64,000 nt of DNA from Thermaerobacillus caldiproteolyticus (GCF_013761245.1 NZ_JACDUT010000001.1:62001-126000), one strand, 5' to 3'. Shown: positions 26,752-35,998, counted from the first letter of the stretch. Notes: generated by a model not told the origin, from the sequence alone. A program made the numbers and translations.

Positions 26752-28239
26752 GTGAACAACATGAATCCGAAGTCATTGATCGTTATCTTTGGCGCTACCG
26801 GAGATTTAGCGAAACGCAAGCTATTTCCTTCCATTTATCGACTATACGAAAAAGGAAAATTGTCTGAAGAGTTTGCGGTTGTCGGAGTAGCACGTCGCCC
26901 GCTATCCCATGATGAGTTTCGGAATTATGTCCAACAATCGGTCGAAGATTCTACCAAGCAGGAATTGAGCGACCAACACTTTATTTCTCATTTTTATTAT
27001 CATCCTTTTGACGTGACAGACACCGCTTCTTATCAAGAATTAAAAGCATTGCTTGAACGTTTAGACAAGACATACAACATCCCTGGTAATCGCATTTTCT
27101 ACTTAGCGATGGCACCAGAATTTTTCGGGACGATTACCTCCCGTTTAAAATCGGAAGGACTAACCGCAACAAACGGTTGGAAACGTCTTGTCATCGAAAA
27201 ACCGTTCGGTCATGATTTAAAAAGTGCACAACAGCTCAACACAGAAATTCGTCAAGCGTTTTCCGAAAGCGAGATTTTCCGTATCGACCACTATCTCGGC
27301 AAAGAAATGGTGCAAAACATCGAAGTTATTCGCTTTGCCAATGCGATTTTCGAACCGCTGTGGAACAACCGGTTCATTTCAAATATCCAAATTACATCAA
27401 GCGAAACACTCGGAGTCGAAGATCGAGGACGCTACTATGACCATTCAGGAGCGCTGCGCGATATGGTACAAAACCATATGCTGCAAATGGTGGCACTTCT
27501 TGCGATGGAACCGCCAATTAAATTGACGACTGACGACATTCGCAGCGAAAAAGTGAAAGTGCTTCGCGCGCTTCGTCCGATTTCTCATGATGAAGTCGAT
27601 CAATATTTTGTGCGCGGTCAATATGGAAGAGGAATTGTAAAAGGAAATGAAGTGATCAGCTATCGCGAAGAAAATAATGTCGATCCAAATTCGAACACAG
27701 AAACGTTCGTCGCCGGGAAACTGATGATCGACAATTTCCGCTGGGCCGGTGTGCCATTTTACATTCGTACCGGCAAACGAATGACGGAAAAGTCAACGAA
27801 AATTGTCGTCCAATTTAAGGATGTACCGATGAATTTGTATTATCGGACAAGCGAGACCATTCAGCCAAACTTGCTCGTCATCCACATTCAACCGGACGAA
27901 GGCATCACGCTTCATTTAAACGGGAAAAAAAGCGGCGAAAATATGAAAGCATCACCTATCAAGCTCGACTACTGCAACAACTGCATCGACGGCATCAACA
28001 CTCCGGAAGCGTATGAAAAACTATTGTATGATTGCATGCGCGGCGATGCAACGAATTTCACGCATTGGGATGAAGTCGCAGCTTCTTGGAGCTTTGTCGA
28101 CCCGATTTCCGAAGTATGGGAAAACACAAAAGCTGTCGACTTCCCGAACTATGAAGCCGGCTCGATGGGGCCAAAAGCGGCTGACGAACTGTTGCATAAA
28201 GACGGCTTCCATTGGTGGCCAATCCACTATCATGAGTAA
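26752..28239 (+). CDS. zwf: Glucose-6-phosphate 1-dehydrogenase
   Basis: NADP-dependent dehydrogenase of 495 residues, first step of the oxidative pentose phosphate pathway. N-terminal cofactor motif VIFGATGDLAKRKLFPS and the active-site signature RIDHYLGKEMVQN are intact. GTG start with GAGG 8 bases upstream; an ATG three codons in is the alternative. It shares the locus with gndA, as B. subtilis zwf and yqjI do. A cyclase-family gene follows on the same strand 22 bases later. Confidence 0.96.
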   Translation: MNNMNPKSLIVIFGATGDLAKRKLFPSIYRLYEKGKLSEEFAVVGVARRPLSHDEFRNYVQQSVEDSTKQELSDQHFISHFYYHPFDVTDTASYQELKALLERLDKTYNIPGNRIFYLAMAPEFFGTITSRLKSEGLTATNGWKRLVIEKPFGHDLKSAQQLNTEIRQAFSESEIFRIDHYLGKEMVQNIEVIRFANAIFEPLWNNRFISNIQITSSETLGVEDRGRYYDHSGALRDMVQNHMLQMVALLAMEPPIKLTTDDIRSEKVKVLRALRPISHDEVDQYFVRGQYGRGIVKGNEVISYREENNVDPNSNTETFVAGKLMIDNFRWAGVPFYIRTGKRMTEKSTKIVVQFKDVPMNLYYRTSETIQPNLLVIHIQPDEGITLHLNGKKSGENMKASPIKLDYCNNCIDGINTPEAYEKLLYDCMRGDATNFTHWDEVAASWSFVDPISEVWENTKAVDFPNYEAGSMGPKAADELLHKDGFHWWPIHYHE

Positions 28240-28261
28240 AAGGCGAAAGGGGTAAGCGAAA

Positions 28262-28879
28262 ATGAAACTATATGATGTAACCGCGCCGATTTTTGAAGGA
28301 ATGCCAGTATATAAAAACAAGCCGGAAAAACAACCGAGATTAGCCACTGTTACTAATGACTATGTAACAGAATCCCGCATCGATATGGACGTACATACAG
28401 GAACGCATATCGATGCCCCTCTTCATATGGTAAAAGGCGGGGAAACATTTGAAACAATTCCCCTTGAAAATCTTGTCGGAGCATGCAAAGTGTTCGATCT
28501 CACTCATGTAAACGATAAAATTACGAAAGAAAACATCGCTAACCTTGATATTCAAGAACAAGATTTTGTGTTATTCAAAACGAAAAACTCCCTTGAAGAT
28601 GCGTTCAATTTCGAGTTCATTTATGTTGCCGAAGATGCGGCGCGGTATCTTGCTGAGAAAAAGGTGCGCGGTGTCGGCATTGACGCATTAGGCGTGGAAC
28701 GAAATCAACCGGGACATCCAACCCATAAAACATTGTTCGCAGCCAACGTCATCGTTATCGAAGGATTACGTCTCAAAGACGTTCCAGAAGGGCAATACTT
28801 CATGGTGGCAGCTCCGTTAAAACTCGTTGGCACGGACGCTGCTCCAGCGCGAGTGTTGTTGTTGGAGAATGTGCAGTAA
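28262..28879 (+). CDS. Cyclase family protein (kynurenine formamidase-like)
   Basis: Metal-dependent hydrolase of 205 residues of the PF04199 family, which includes arylformamidase KynB and isatin hydrolase. The signature HxGTHxDxPxH reads HTGTHIDAPLH (about residues 41-51). No kyn genes are nearby, so the substrate is open. Probably co-transcribed with zwf; AAAGGGG lies 9 bases before the ATG. Confidence 0.85.
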   Translation: MKLYDVTAPIFEGMPVYKNKPEKQPRLATVTNDYVTESRIDMDVHTGTHIDAPLHMVKGGETFETIPLENLVGACKVFDLTHVNDKITKENIANLDIQEQDFVLFKTKNSLEDAFNFEFIYVAEDAARYLAEKKVRGVGIDALGVERNQPGHPTHKTLFAANVIVIEGLRLKDVPEGQYFMVAAPLKLVGTDAAPARVLLLENVQ

Positions 28880-28947
28880 GATGCTCATTGCCATCCTATC
28901 TATCTTTTATTCTGTTTTCGTAAGACGAATTAGATTCTTATAAACAA

Positions 28948-28985
28948 AAAGTCCCCTTATTGCATAGTGCAATAAGGGGATTTTC
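28948..28985. terminator. Bidirectional terminator between the cyclase gene and gndA
   Basis: Perfect stem TCCCCTTATTGCA/TGCAATAAGGGGA with TAG loop and A/T runs on both sides, between convergent genes. Confidence 0.9.
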
Positions 28986-28986
28986 A

Positions 28987-30399
28987 TTATTTCTCCAACC
29001 ACTCCGTATGGAAGATGCCCTCTTTATCGACGCGTTCATAGGTGTGCGCACCGAAGTAGTCGCGCTGCGCCTGAATTAAATTCGCCGGCAATGTTTCCAT
29101 CCGGTAGCTGTCGTAATAAGCAAGAGCGCTTGAAAACGCCGGAACTGGAATGCCGCGCGTTACCGCAATGGCGACAATTTCGCGCAACGCTTCTTGATAG
29201 TTTTCGACAATGTCTTTGAAGTAAGGGTCTAACAATAAATTCGGAAGCTCTGGATCGCGGTCGTACGCTTCTTTAATTTTTTGTAAAAATTGCGCGCGGA
29301 TGATGCAACCGCCGCGGAAAATCATCGCGATATTGCCGTATTGTAAGTTCCAGTTATACTCATCAGAAGCAGCTTTCATTTGTGCAAATCCTTGGGCATA
29401 CGAACAAATCTTACTCATATAAAGCGCACGTCTCACTGCTTCAATAAAGTGCGCACGATCGCCTTCAAACGGCTTCACTCGCGGACCAGAAAGAAGTTGG
29501 CTTGCCTTGACACGCTCTTCTTTCATCGCCGAAATAAAGCGCGCAAATACCGATTCTGTAATAATTGGTAGCGGTACCCCTAAATCAAGCGCATTTTGGC
29601 TTGTCCATTTTCCTGTTCCTTTTTGACCAGCTTTATCTAAAATGACATCGACAAGCGGTTTTCCTGTTTCCTCATCGATTTTTGTAAAAATATCGGCCGT
29701 AATTTCAATTAAATAGCTATTGAGTTCTCCTTGATTCCAATCAGCAAAAATTTCATGAAGCTCTTGTGCTCCTAAACCAAGCACATGTTTTAACAAGAAA
29801 TACGCCTCAGCGATTAACTGCATATCTCCGTATTCAATACCATTATGCACCATTTTCACATAATGTCCCGCACCATCCGGACCGATGTACGTTGTGCAAG
29901 GCTCGCCATCCACTTTTGCTGCAATCGCTTCAAAAATCGGACGTACTAACTCATGCGCTTCTTTTTGACCGCCAGGCATGATGGACGGACCCTTTAATGC
30001 GCCTTCTTCACCGCCGGAAACGCCCGTACCGATAAAGTGAATGCCTAGCTCCGCTAGTTCTTTATTACGGCGCTGTGTATCTTTGAAATACGTATTTCCA
30101 CCGTCAATTAAAATATCACCTTTTTCCAAATACGGTTTCAGCTGTTCAATCGTCGCATCCGTCGGCGCTCCTGCTTTTACCATTAATAAAATTTTCCGCG
30201 GCTTCTCAAGTGCATTGACAAACTCTTCAATGCTGTATGTACCGACAATATTTTTTCCTTCCGCTTCTTTTAAAAATTCATCTGTCTTTTCAGGCGAACG
30301 GTTATACACCGCAACGGAATACCCTCTGCTTTCAATATTTAACGCGAGGTTTTTTCCCATGACAGCTAACCCAATCACGCCAATTTGTTGTTTTGCCAT
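28987..30399 (-). CDS. gndA: 6-phosphogluconate dehydrogenase (decarboxylating)
   Basis: Dehydrogenase of 470 residues that makes ribulose-5-phosphate, CO2 and NADPH. Rossmann start [17 protein letters not shown] and the substrate signature [19 protein letters not shown] are present; the C-terminal [10 protein letters not shown] block fits. ATG 30399 preferred over a TTG two codons upstream. Functional partner of zwf across a shared terminator; the NADP-type GndA of B. subtilis occupies this locus. Confidence 0.96.
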   Translation of the reverse strand: MAKQQIGVIGLAVMGKNLALNIESRGYSVAVYNRSPEKTDEFLKEAEGKNIVGTYSIEEFVNALEKPRKILLMVKAGAPTDATIEQLKPYLEKGDILIDGGNTYFKDTQRRNKELAELGIHFIGTGVSGGEEGALKGPSIMPGGQKEAHELVRPIFEAIAAKVDGEPCTTYIGPDGAGHYVKMVHNGIEYGDMQLIAEAYFLLKHVLGLGAQELHEIFADWNQGELNSYLIEITADIFTKIDEETGKPLVDVILDKAGQKGTGKWTSQNALDLGVPLPIITESVFARFISAMKEERVKASQLLSGPRVKPFEGDRAHFIEAVRRALYMSKICSYAQGFAQMKAASDEYNWNLQYGNIAMIFRGGCIIRAQFLQKIKEAYDRDPELPNLLLDPYFKDIVENYQEALREIVAIAVTRGIPVPAFSSALAYYDSYRMETLPANLIQAQRDYFGAHTYERVDKEGIFHTEWLEK

Positions 30400-30661
30400 T
30401 ATCAAACGTCCCTTTCTATACTTTGATATTTTGTTTGTTCATGAAAGAACATACCATAGTACATTTGAGAATATCAAGTGCTGTGATCGCATTTTGTCAA
30501 AGTTAGGCTAATACTGGACATTGCTGAACTCATTCTTGGAAAATCGACGATCTAGTGTTAAAATGCCCTCTCTTGTTCGAATGAGCTGCTACCTCATCAT
30601 CATCATGATGTCGTTTCTCTTCGCTCATAGCAACTCGTTGATATATCAAGAAGCGCCAAAG
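30400..30661. other. Gap between gndA and the His/Tyr/Pro-rich gene
   Basis: Holds the gndA upstream region (a TTGACA on the minus strand near 30495 is a possible -35, but no good -10 pairs with it). I see no gene in it. Confidence 0.5.
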
Positions 30662-30690
30662 TAAAAAAAGAGTCCCGAAACAGGACTCTT
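30662..30690 (-). terminator. Terminator after the His/Tyr/Pro-rich gene
   Basis: Minus strand AGAGTCC/GGACTCT stem, 7-base loop, then a run of seven T. Confidence 0.75.
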
Positions 30691-30744
30691 TCGCCTTAAA
30701 AATCTCCTCTTGTACTCACCACGTCATGCCCCCTAATATGCTTA

Positions 30745-30918
30745 TCAATATTCTCTATAATGACCATATGGGTAGTGCGGATAATGCGGATAGTGTGGAT
30801 AATGATGGTGATATGGATAATGCGGATAATGTGGATAATGATGATGATATGGGTAGTGATGGTGAGACGGATAATAACCTCCATAGCCTGGATATGTTCC
30901 GTATTGTTGTCTCTCCAT
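30745..30918 (-). CDS. His/Tyr/Pro-rich low-complexity protein of 57 residues
   Basis: Starts MERQQYGTYPGYGGYYP and continues in repeats of HHHYPY and HYP, ending GHYREY. By count it has 15 His, 18 Tyr and 10 Pro in 57 residues. GGAGG lies 8 bases before the ATG and a terminator follows, so it looks like a real single-gene unit although it is short and repetitive. Composition resembles Tyr/His/Gly-rich spore coat proteins, and a sigma-K-like promoter lies upstream; metal binding or dityrosine cross-linking are possible. No named family recognised. Confidence 0.72.
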   Translation of the reverse strand: MERQQYGTYPGYGGYYPSHHHYPYHHHYPHYPHYPYHHHYPHYPHYPHYPYGHYREY

Positions 30919-31245
30919 TTTTTATTCCTCCCTCTGATTTAAAAACATATTTTTTAGGCAGATGCTGTGCCGCCTTTTTAAAGCGCCACATATGATGGTG
31001 AAGAGATTTGCATTGGGGTAAGAAAAATGCCTTTAAAAATTTCTCATCTCCCCCTCTGATTCCCTTTCCGCTATCTAGGATATGTATTTTATTTTTAAAT
31101 GTATAGGCGAAATCACTAAATGTAAAAAGCCTATTACATTTTTTCTTATAATTAATGTTTATTCGTTATCATTTTTACGAAAGTAGAGACGTGTGAATCA
31201 CTGGATATGCAGCTCCTTATTGTCGTTCGTGAATCAATTTAACCT
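30919..31245. other. Gap upstream of the His/Tyr/Pro-rich gene
   Basis: AT-rich, no gene seen. It includes the sigma-K-like site described at 31076 and some A/T-rich inverted stretches (AAATGTAAAAAGCC and GGC-rich neighbours) without clear hairpins. Confidence 0.4.
31076..31102 (-). promoter_or_regulatory. Sigma-K-like promoter upstream of the His/Tyr/Pro-rich gene
   Basis: Minus strand AC, 16 bases, CATATCCTA, matching the sigma-K pattern AC-N16/17-CATANNNTA. The leader would be about 150 bases. The motif is short, so chance is possible. Confidence 0.3.
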
Positions 31246-31520
31246 TCACTCTTGGAAATCATCTAAATGCTTTTCCATTATCATTCGAACAAGATCCAAA
31301 TTGATCGTTTGATAATCATGAACGGCAATATTGCAAAAACCGGCCATTGCCTTCATCTTTACCATAACGAATTCCGTGATGATATTATTTTTGTCAAGCA
31401 ATTCAAACGAATCACGGCTTGTTTGCGGAATGCCCATTTTTCCACAACAATGTGCATCGTTATATCAATGCTTGCCTCACACGCTCATTGTATATTCAAA
31501 ATAATCGAATCTTGTTTCTA
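31246..31520 (-). pseudogene. HepT-like (DUF86) ribonuclease toxin remnant, copy 1
   Basis: Joining frames, the minus strand encodes KQDSIILNIQ-stop-ACEASIDITMHIVVE, a one-base slip in an A-run, then GIPQTSRDSFELLDKNNIIT and AGFCNIAVHDYQTINLD to DDFQE. This is the body of a HEPN-family HepT toxin. Three lesions are visible: a nonsense codon where Arg is normal, a frameshift, and Cys for the catalytic Arg of the R-x4-H motif (FCNIAVHDY instead of FRNIAVHDY). The N-terminus is missing. No MntA antitoxin gene is present. It lies just downstream of cheW. Confidence 0.82.
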
Positions 31521-31538
31521 AATTCTTCGGATTCCAAG

Positions 31539-31565
31539 AAAAAAACCACCTTTACTGGTGGTTTT
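31539..31565 (-). terminator. Terminator of cheW
   Basis: Minus strand AAAACCACC/GGTGGTTTT with AGTAAA loop, then seven T. The cheW stop lies in the loop. The same hairpin, slightly decayed, ends the second cheW copy at 38221-38246. Confidence 0.8.
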
Positions 31566-32016
31566 GCATGTGCTCTTTAATCGTTTTTGCGCCTTCTAAA
31601 CTTTCGAAAAGTTGGTTCGGGTCAATGAGTGTGATCAGCCGTTCTGGAAGACTTGCGACTCCGATAAAATACGATGTTTGTCGGTAAGCGAGCATATTCA
31701 CTTGTTTGATCGATTCTGGCGAGATGTCGATAATTTCTTTCGCGTCATCCACGATTAAAGCAACGGAAATGTCTTCGGTAACGACGACAATTAATCTCGT
31801 TTTTTCTGTTTCTACATATGGACGGCGGTACAAAATTTTCATTGTATCTAATACAGGAACTAATTCCCCGCGAATCCTCACTACTCCAACCATGTAATCA
31901 GGCATCTGCGGAATAACCGTCGGTGAGCTCATTTTTTCTATGGAAATAACGTTTTCAACGGGAACCGCATATTGTTCATTATCGACTTGGAACACGACTA
32001 CTTTACTGACTTCCAT
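31552..32016 (-). CDS. cheW: Chemotaxis coupling protein CheW
   Basis: Protein of 154 residues consisting of one CheW domain, which couples chemoreceptors to the CheA kinase. Typical blocks: VVVFQVDNEQYAVPVENVIS, VVRIRGELVPVLD and TEDISVALIVDDAKEI. Intact and of normal length, with a ribosome site (GGAGG) and its own terminator. No other chemotaxis gene lies in the window. A broken second copy lies at 38232-38682, also followed by HepT debris, which indicates duplication of the whole segment. Confidence 0.92.
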   Translation of the reverse strand: MEVSKVVVFQVDNEQYAVPVENVISIEKMSSPTVIPQMPDYMVGVVRIRGELVPVLDTMKILYRRPYVETEKTRLIVVVTEDISVALIVDDAKEIIDISPESIKQVNMLAYRQTSYFIGVASLPERLITLIDPNQLFESLEGAKTIKEHMQNHQ

Positions 32017-32118
32017 TCACCGCACCTCCTTCATGCAAACTACATTTAATAATTGAACACTCCCGCCACTTACTTCTATGAAGCGAAGATAACCAGGCGA
32101 TCTCTGCCGTTCCAGCAG

Positions 32119-32199
32119 TTGAGTTAGCTTCTGCTAACTACCGAAGTCTTGAAGGATATTTTTGCTTGCGTTCACATCTCGGTTATGACCTGTCTCGTA
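32119..32199 (-). pseudogene. IS605-type TnpB C-terminal remnant
   Basis: The minus strand reads ETGHNRDVNASKNILQDF then breaks. This is the C-terminal RuvC-III region of IS200/IS605 TnpB (HxRDxNAxxNI, with a catalytic Asp). The zinc-finger part upstream is absent. A short hairpin GTTAGC-AGAA-GCTAAC follows at 32122-32139, like the subterminal hairpin of such elements. Confidence 0.75.
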
Positions 32200-32523
32200 C
32201 GATGGGGATATCTACTTTCTTAATTTTAAATCTTTCATCTCTTTATGTCGATACCCTCAACAAGAATAAAGCTGACTACTTGGGAAGGCCTTTCCTGCCT
32301 TCACCACCGTTCAAGATATAATTCATTGAGAAAGTTTCTCTCCCCCATAGTGGTGGACAATGTATTCAATTGGTTCCTCGTCCACTCCGCAACTCCCGCT
32401 GTTCACTTTTACTCTATGCCATTCTTCCGCCAGAATATCAGGGCCATAGCTTTTATCGTATAAGACATGAAATCGACGAGTTGGACTTTTACCAACTAGC
32501 AGATAACGTCTTAGCAGGCACAC
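32200..32523 (-). pseudogene. Group II intron reverse transcriptase (LtrA-like) fragment
   Basis: The minus-strand stretch contains FHVLYDKSYGPDILAEEWHR, then VKVNSGSCGVDEEPIEYI. This matches the N-terminal RT-0 region of group II intron maturases (FxxLxDKVYxxDxLxxAWxxVKxNxGxxGVDG). After a frameshift FLNELYLERW appears, and near 32205 IPIVRDR, which resembles the IPTIRDR motif of RT block 1. Heavily decayed, with most of the gene missing; it runs straight into the TnpB remnant. Confidence 0.75.
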
Positions 32524-32529
32524 GCGATA

Positions 32530-32558
32530 AAAAATAAAGCTCCATTTAGGAGCTTTTC
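32530..32558. terminator. Small hairpin terminator
   Basis: AAAGCTCC/GGAGCTTT stem, ATTTA loop, with flanking A and T runs, just behind the decayed ykoQ gene. Confidence 0.65.
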
Positions 32559-32566
32559 GCTTAAAT

Positions 32567-33385
32567 CACTTGTTTTTCTGTTTAGAAATAGATGTAAGTG
32601 CCAGAGCATGAATGGTAATCTCAGGTGTACTTCCAGCACGAATATTTACATCTGTCTGTCCTAGCCCTTCACTATGTAAAATGGCTTCCCGTCTGTTTCG
32701 TGGTAACCATTGTATTCAAACACACTAGTTTGCCCATCTTTACAAAATCATATAGCTTCGGCCAATGAATTTGTCCACCATGAAAATGACTGGACATAGA
32801 TAGTCAAAATGATGGTCTTTCATATGAAGAACAATGTTCGGACCATGAGTTAAAACAAGGTTTAAACCGTTTTTTACCTTTCCATATGCCTTTTGCAAAT
32901 CGCTTCGTTTTGTACTGAAACCACCCACACCGATGATAGTAACCGTTTCCCTCTTAATATGATGAATCGTTTATGTTTTGTTTCGAAGGGGGATACATCC
33001 ATATTTCTCAAGCGTCTCCTTTAACATTTGGAAGTTCTTTTTTCTAAGCATATAATCATGATTTTCCAATACCGCATACACTCCATAGACAGGTTACAAC
33101 TTTTAGAAAACTTCTGAATAAGGAACAAATTTTAGAATACTTCTCTTTCGCTCAAGAACATCTCCTGTTAAGGCAATTAAATCGATTTTCTCATCCTGTA
33201 ATTTGTCATATAAATATTGAGGTGAAATCGTAGGTTTTCTGAATGGAGGTCGGATAAATGGAGAATATGAATAAAACATGATGGACAACGGTTAATCTAT
33301 GTACAACCGCCTCATGCGTATTGCGGTTTGCCTTATAAATAAAAAAATAATCATAGATGAAAGAATCATAACAAATAAAAACATA
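32567..33385 (-). pseudogene. ykoQ: YkoQ-like metallophosphoesterase, degraded
   Basis: Fragments in different frames line up as one calcineurin-type phosphoesterase. An N-terminal membrane segment MFLFVMILSSMIIFLFIRQT (start 33385, GGAGG upstream, TATAAT nearby) is followed by a stop. Then come ISPQYLYDKLQDEKIDLIA with LTGDVLERKRS, a GVGGFSTKRSDLQKAYGKV block, NLVLTHGPNIV, and the tail GQTDVNIRAGSTPEITIHAL. The metal-site GNHD region and the SGHxHGG region are out of frame or mutated. At least four frameshifts or stops. It sits behind ykoP as ykoQ does in B. subtilis. Confidence 0.78.
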
Positions 33386-33441
33386 TATATCTCCTCCCTT
33401 TTGACAATTATAGTAAACGGGAAGAGAGATGAAAGCGGGAA

Positions 33442-34011
33442 TTACTGATCAGATTGGCAACCGTATAATTTGATCAATTTATCTTTTGACATAAACAAAT
33501 ATTTTGGCGGTCTCCTGAAGCCGTCTAAACGGAATTGAGAAATAAGATACATAGGAGCAAACGTCATTTGTTTATACCATCTATAAAAAGAATTAATAAT
33601 GAAAAATGTTTCAAATCCCAAACGCTCGCAACCTTTATTTAAAATCGTAATTCCTACAATCCCCTTAATATTGGCAAATTGTTCATGACGTTGTAAATAT
33701 TCTGTAAGGTTCGGTAACCCTTTTTTTACCTGTTCGTAGATGAGTCTCCCCTTCTTAATTTCACTATCCAAATGAATAAGTTCTTTAATTAAACGAACGT
33801 TATGCAAATGAATTTTTAAAAGAAGATCATTTTTTTTGATCTCCGTACCGTCAGAAAGCACTATGTCCCTTCCTTTATACTTCATCAGCCGAACCCGAAA
33901 AATATCTCGATTTTTTGTTTTGTCCTCAACGTATTCAAGCCGTGAACAAAAATAATAAATCGGATCTAACATACCCCAAATGGTAAGAAAACATTGTCTC
34001 ATCTTTACCAT
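33442..34011 (-). CDS. ykoP: YkoP-like protein of unknown function
   Basis: Protein of 189 residues, basic, with a hydrophobic aromatic N-terminus (FLTIWGMLDPIYYFCSRLEY) and no clear signal peptide. It contains LLLKIHLHNVRLIKEL and a C-terminal region rich in Tyr/Phe. Domain unknown. The name follows the arrangement ykoN / ykoP-ykoQ of B. subtilis, recreated here with ykoN divergent and the broken ykoQ 56 bases downstream. Loss of ykoQ suggests the pair may be losing function. Confidence 0.68.
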   Translation of the reverse strand: MVKMRQCFLTIWGMLDPIYYFCSRLEYVEDKTKNRDIFRVRLMKYKGRDIVLSDGTEIKKNDLLLKIHLHNVRLIKELIHLDSEIKKGRLIYEQVKKGLPNLTEYLQRHEQFANIKGIVGITILNKGCERLGFETFFIINSFYRWYKQMTFAPMYLISQFRLDGFRRPPKYLFMSKDKLIKLYGCQSDQ

Positions 34012-34180
34012 TACAACATCCTTCTCCTTTTCTTCCTTTCATCAACATTTAAAGTGTTTAGCACTAAAGTCCGTTTTATTAATAGAAAAAAAAGGATTTA
34101 GTTCATTCGTATAACCATTCAAAAACAACAAACACTTTTAAATAACTATATATAATATATTTAGGTTTTAGGTGAGCATT

Positions 34181-35287
34181 ATGAAGAGAGTTCTTTTTCT
34201 TCCATTACTACAAATCCCATCAGGTCATCACCAAACTGCTGATGCCTTAAAAGAGGGGTTACTTTTGCTTGACCCGCATATACAATGTGAAAAAATTGAA
34301 TTATTATCATCGAAATTCGGAAAAGTGGAATCTTTTATTTCCAAATTTTATCTACAATGGATCGACCAATTTCCAAAAACATACAGCCTATTGTACCGTC
34401 AATCGGTGTTTCGCGAATTAGGTAAAACCAAAAAGTTTCCCCAATATGAGGTTCTTTTTCTTAATCATTTGAAAAAGGTGATTTCCAAAACAAATCCGAA
34501 TGTCATTATATGCACTCATGCCCTTCCTTCCTATTTGCTGAGCAAGTTGAAAGCAGGCGGAGAATTAAAGATACCGGTCATTAATGTATATACAGACTAC
34601 TTTATTCATGACCTTTGGGGAATTGAGGAGATTGACTATCATCTTGTTGGGCATCCGCATATGAAGGAATTTTTACGGGAAAAAGGGGTTCATGAAAGCC
34701 GCATTTTCGTAACTGGTATTCCCATTCATCCGAAAATAACGAAAAACATAAATAAATATCGATACACCAAACGATTGTACTGTGGCTTAATCTCCGGAGG
34801 GAGCTTAGGAGCTGGGGCTTTGGCAAAACTAATCGAAAAAATCTCACTAGATGACCGAATTGATTATTACGTACTATGTGGTAAAAATAGACGTATATAT
34901 GAACAATTGATCAATATGAATCATCCCAAAATTACACCTTTTCCTTACATCTCTTCAAGAGAAGAGATGAACGATTTGTACAATCAAGTTGATTTCATTA
35001 TTACAAAACCAGGCGGAGTTACAGTTAGTGAATGCTTATTTAAAAAGATACCAATTTTTGTTTACCATGCTCTTCCCGGCCAGGAAGAAATCAATCTTCA
35101 GCAATTAAAAGAATGGGGAATGATTTTTGATTTTCAACATTGGAATAAAACAGAAAACATCTCAGAACAGCTAATTCGCACCCTACATTCTGAGCATTTA
35201 TCCAATTATTTTACAAAACTTGATGAGTACCACAAAAACCTGTCTCCAGTAGCACCAGCAAAACTTATTTATCATTTAGTCAAGTAA
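34181..35287 (+). CDS. ykoN: Glycosyltransferase of the MGDG synthase / GT28 type (YkoN-like)
   Basis: GT-B glycosyltransferase of 368 residues. N-terminal MGDG-synthase domain (LLQIPSGHHQTADALKEGLL), then a GT28 C-terminal domain with the GGSLGAGALAKLIEK loop and the UDP-sugar motif TKPGGVTVSECLFKK. This is the layout of UgtP/YkoN-like enzymes that add sugars to diacylglycerol; the acceptor is not known here. ATG 34181 is chosen with AGGTG 6 bases upstream over a GTG three codons earlier. Divergent from ykoP, 169 bases apart. Confidence 0.85.
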   Translation: MKRVLFLPLLQIPSGHHQTADALKEGLLLLDPHIQCEKIELLSSKFGKVESFISKFYLQWIDQFPKTYSLLYRQSVFRELGKTKKFPQYEVLFLNHLKKVISKTNPNVIICTHALPSYLLSKLKAGGELKIPVINVYTDYFIHDLWGIEEIDYHLVGHPHMKEFLREKGVHESRIFVTGIPIHPKITKNINKYRYTKRLYCGLISGGSLGAGALAKLIEKISLDDRIDYYVLCGKNRRIYEQLINMNHPKITPFPYISSREEMNDLYNQVDFIITKPGGVTVSECLFKKIPIFVYHALPGQEEINLQQLKEWGMIFDFQHWNKTENISEQLIRTLHSEHLSNYFTKLDEYHKNLSPVAPAKLIYHLVK

Positions 35288-35923
35288 GATAAAAAGTTGC
35301 AGGAAGTTGTGTAAAATTGAAGCGTTCGGAAAAAAAGCAACTACGATTCAATAAACATTTGTCAAGTATTTCACGTTCCAACATAGCTTTTTACATCCTC
35401 GCAAAAGCAATAAACCAATAATGGATGTGTTCGTTTGTCTTGGTGAAAAAATTTTTTACAAAAAGGTGAGAAGCTAATAGGCACAGCAGCATCTCACCCT
35501 TTTTCATCCCAAGATCATCTGACATTTTCGCAGCGGCATGATTTCACTTTAGTCATATAACTGATTTAACGAGGGAGTGCATTTCTCCCGCCATCTTACT
35601 TAAAGATCGTCATGATAAAAAATCTTTTTGCAAAATTGCAGACGATATGAAAGTATCCTCTCTTTTCTGTGGTTATAGCTCATAATGCTTGGTATTTGCT
35701 GGTATAGGAGCAGGACATAACTTATCCATCCCTTCGTCCAAGAGTAAGGCTAGACTATAGCCATTTAGCAGAAACCATCGCAAAAACGCTAAATTCCTCC
35801 GATCATTTGCCATTAAAAGCAACACTACTTTACCAGTGAAAGGAAACATCTTTAATGGTGAACTCTCACCTCTTAATTGGCTAACACAAATTTGAAGTAG
35901 GAGACTTCTTTCGGAATTACGTT
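35288..35923. other. Gap of about 640 bases with debris
   Basis: Contains a hairpin (AAAAGGTGAGA/TCTCACC at 35461-35505) that may end ykoN transcription. Beyond it, a minus-strand stretch near 35570-35600 reads LSKMAGEMHSLVKS, like the C-terminal tail of a methyl-accepting chemotaxis protein, with stops around it. A 46-codon minus frame (35673-35813) and an overlapping plus frame reading RLDYSHLAETIAKTLNSS are both unassigned. The whole stretch looks like decayed coding DNA. Confidence 0.35.
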
Positions 35924-35960
35924 AAAAATAACACTCTGGTTTTAATCCAGGTGTTATTTT
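35924..35960 (-). terminator. Terminator after the phosphatase-superfamily gene
   Basis: AATAACAC-T-CTGG and CCAGGTGTTATT form a stem with one bulge and a 7-base loop; the minus strand continues in T-rich sequence. Confidence 0.7.
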
Positions 35961-35998
35961 ATGGATAATTGCGAATGTAATTGTATTGTCCATGTACA

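Noticed and set aside
30770-30885. Tandem GGATAATG-type units that look like a minisatellite or CRISPR-like array
   Set aside because: Units are irregular multiples of three without unique spacers, and the minus strand reads them as one His/Tyr/Pro-rich protein with a ribosome site.
32122-32139. Terminator for a gene on the plus strand
   Set aside because: Stem of 7 bases without T-run and inside TnpB debris; better explained as an IS end hairpin.
35673-35813. 46-codon minus frame (MANDRRNLAFLRW start)
   Set aside because: No ribosome site, a competing plus-strand frame of similar quality, and surrounding debris.
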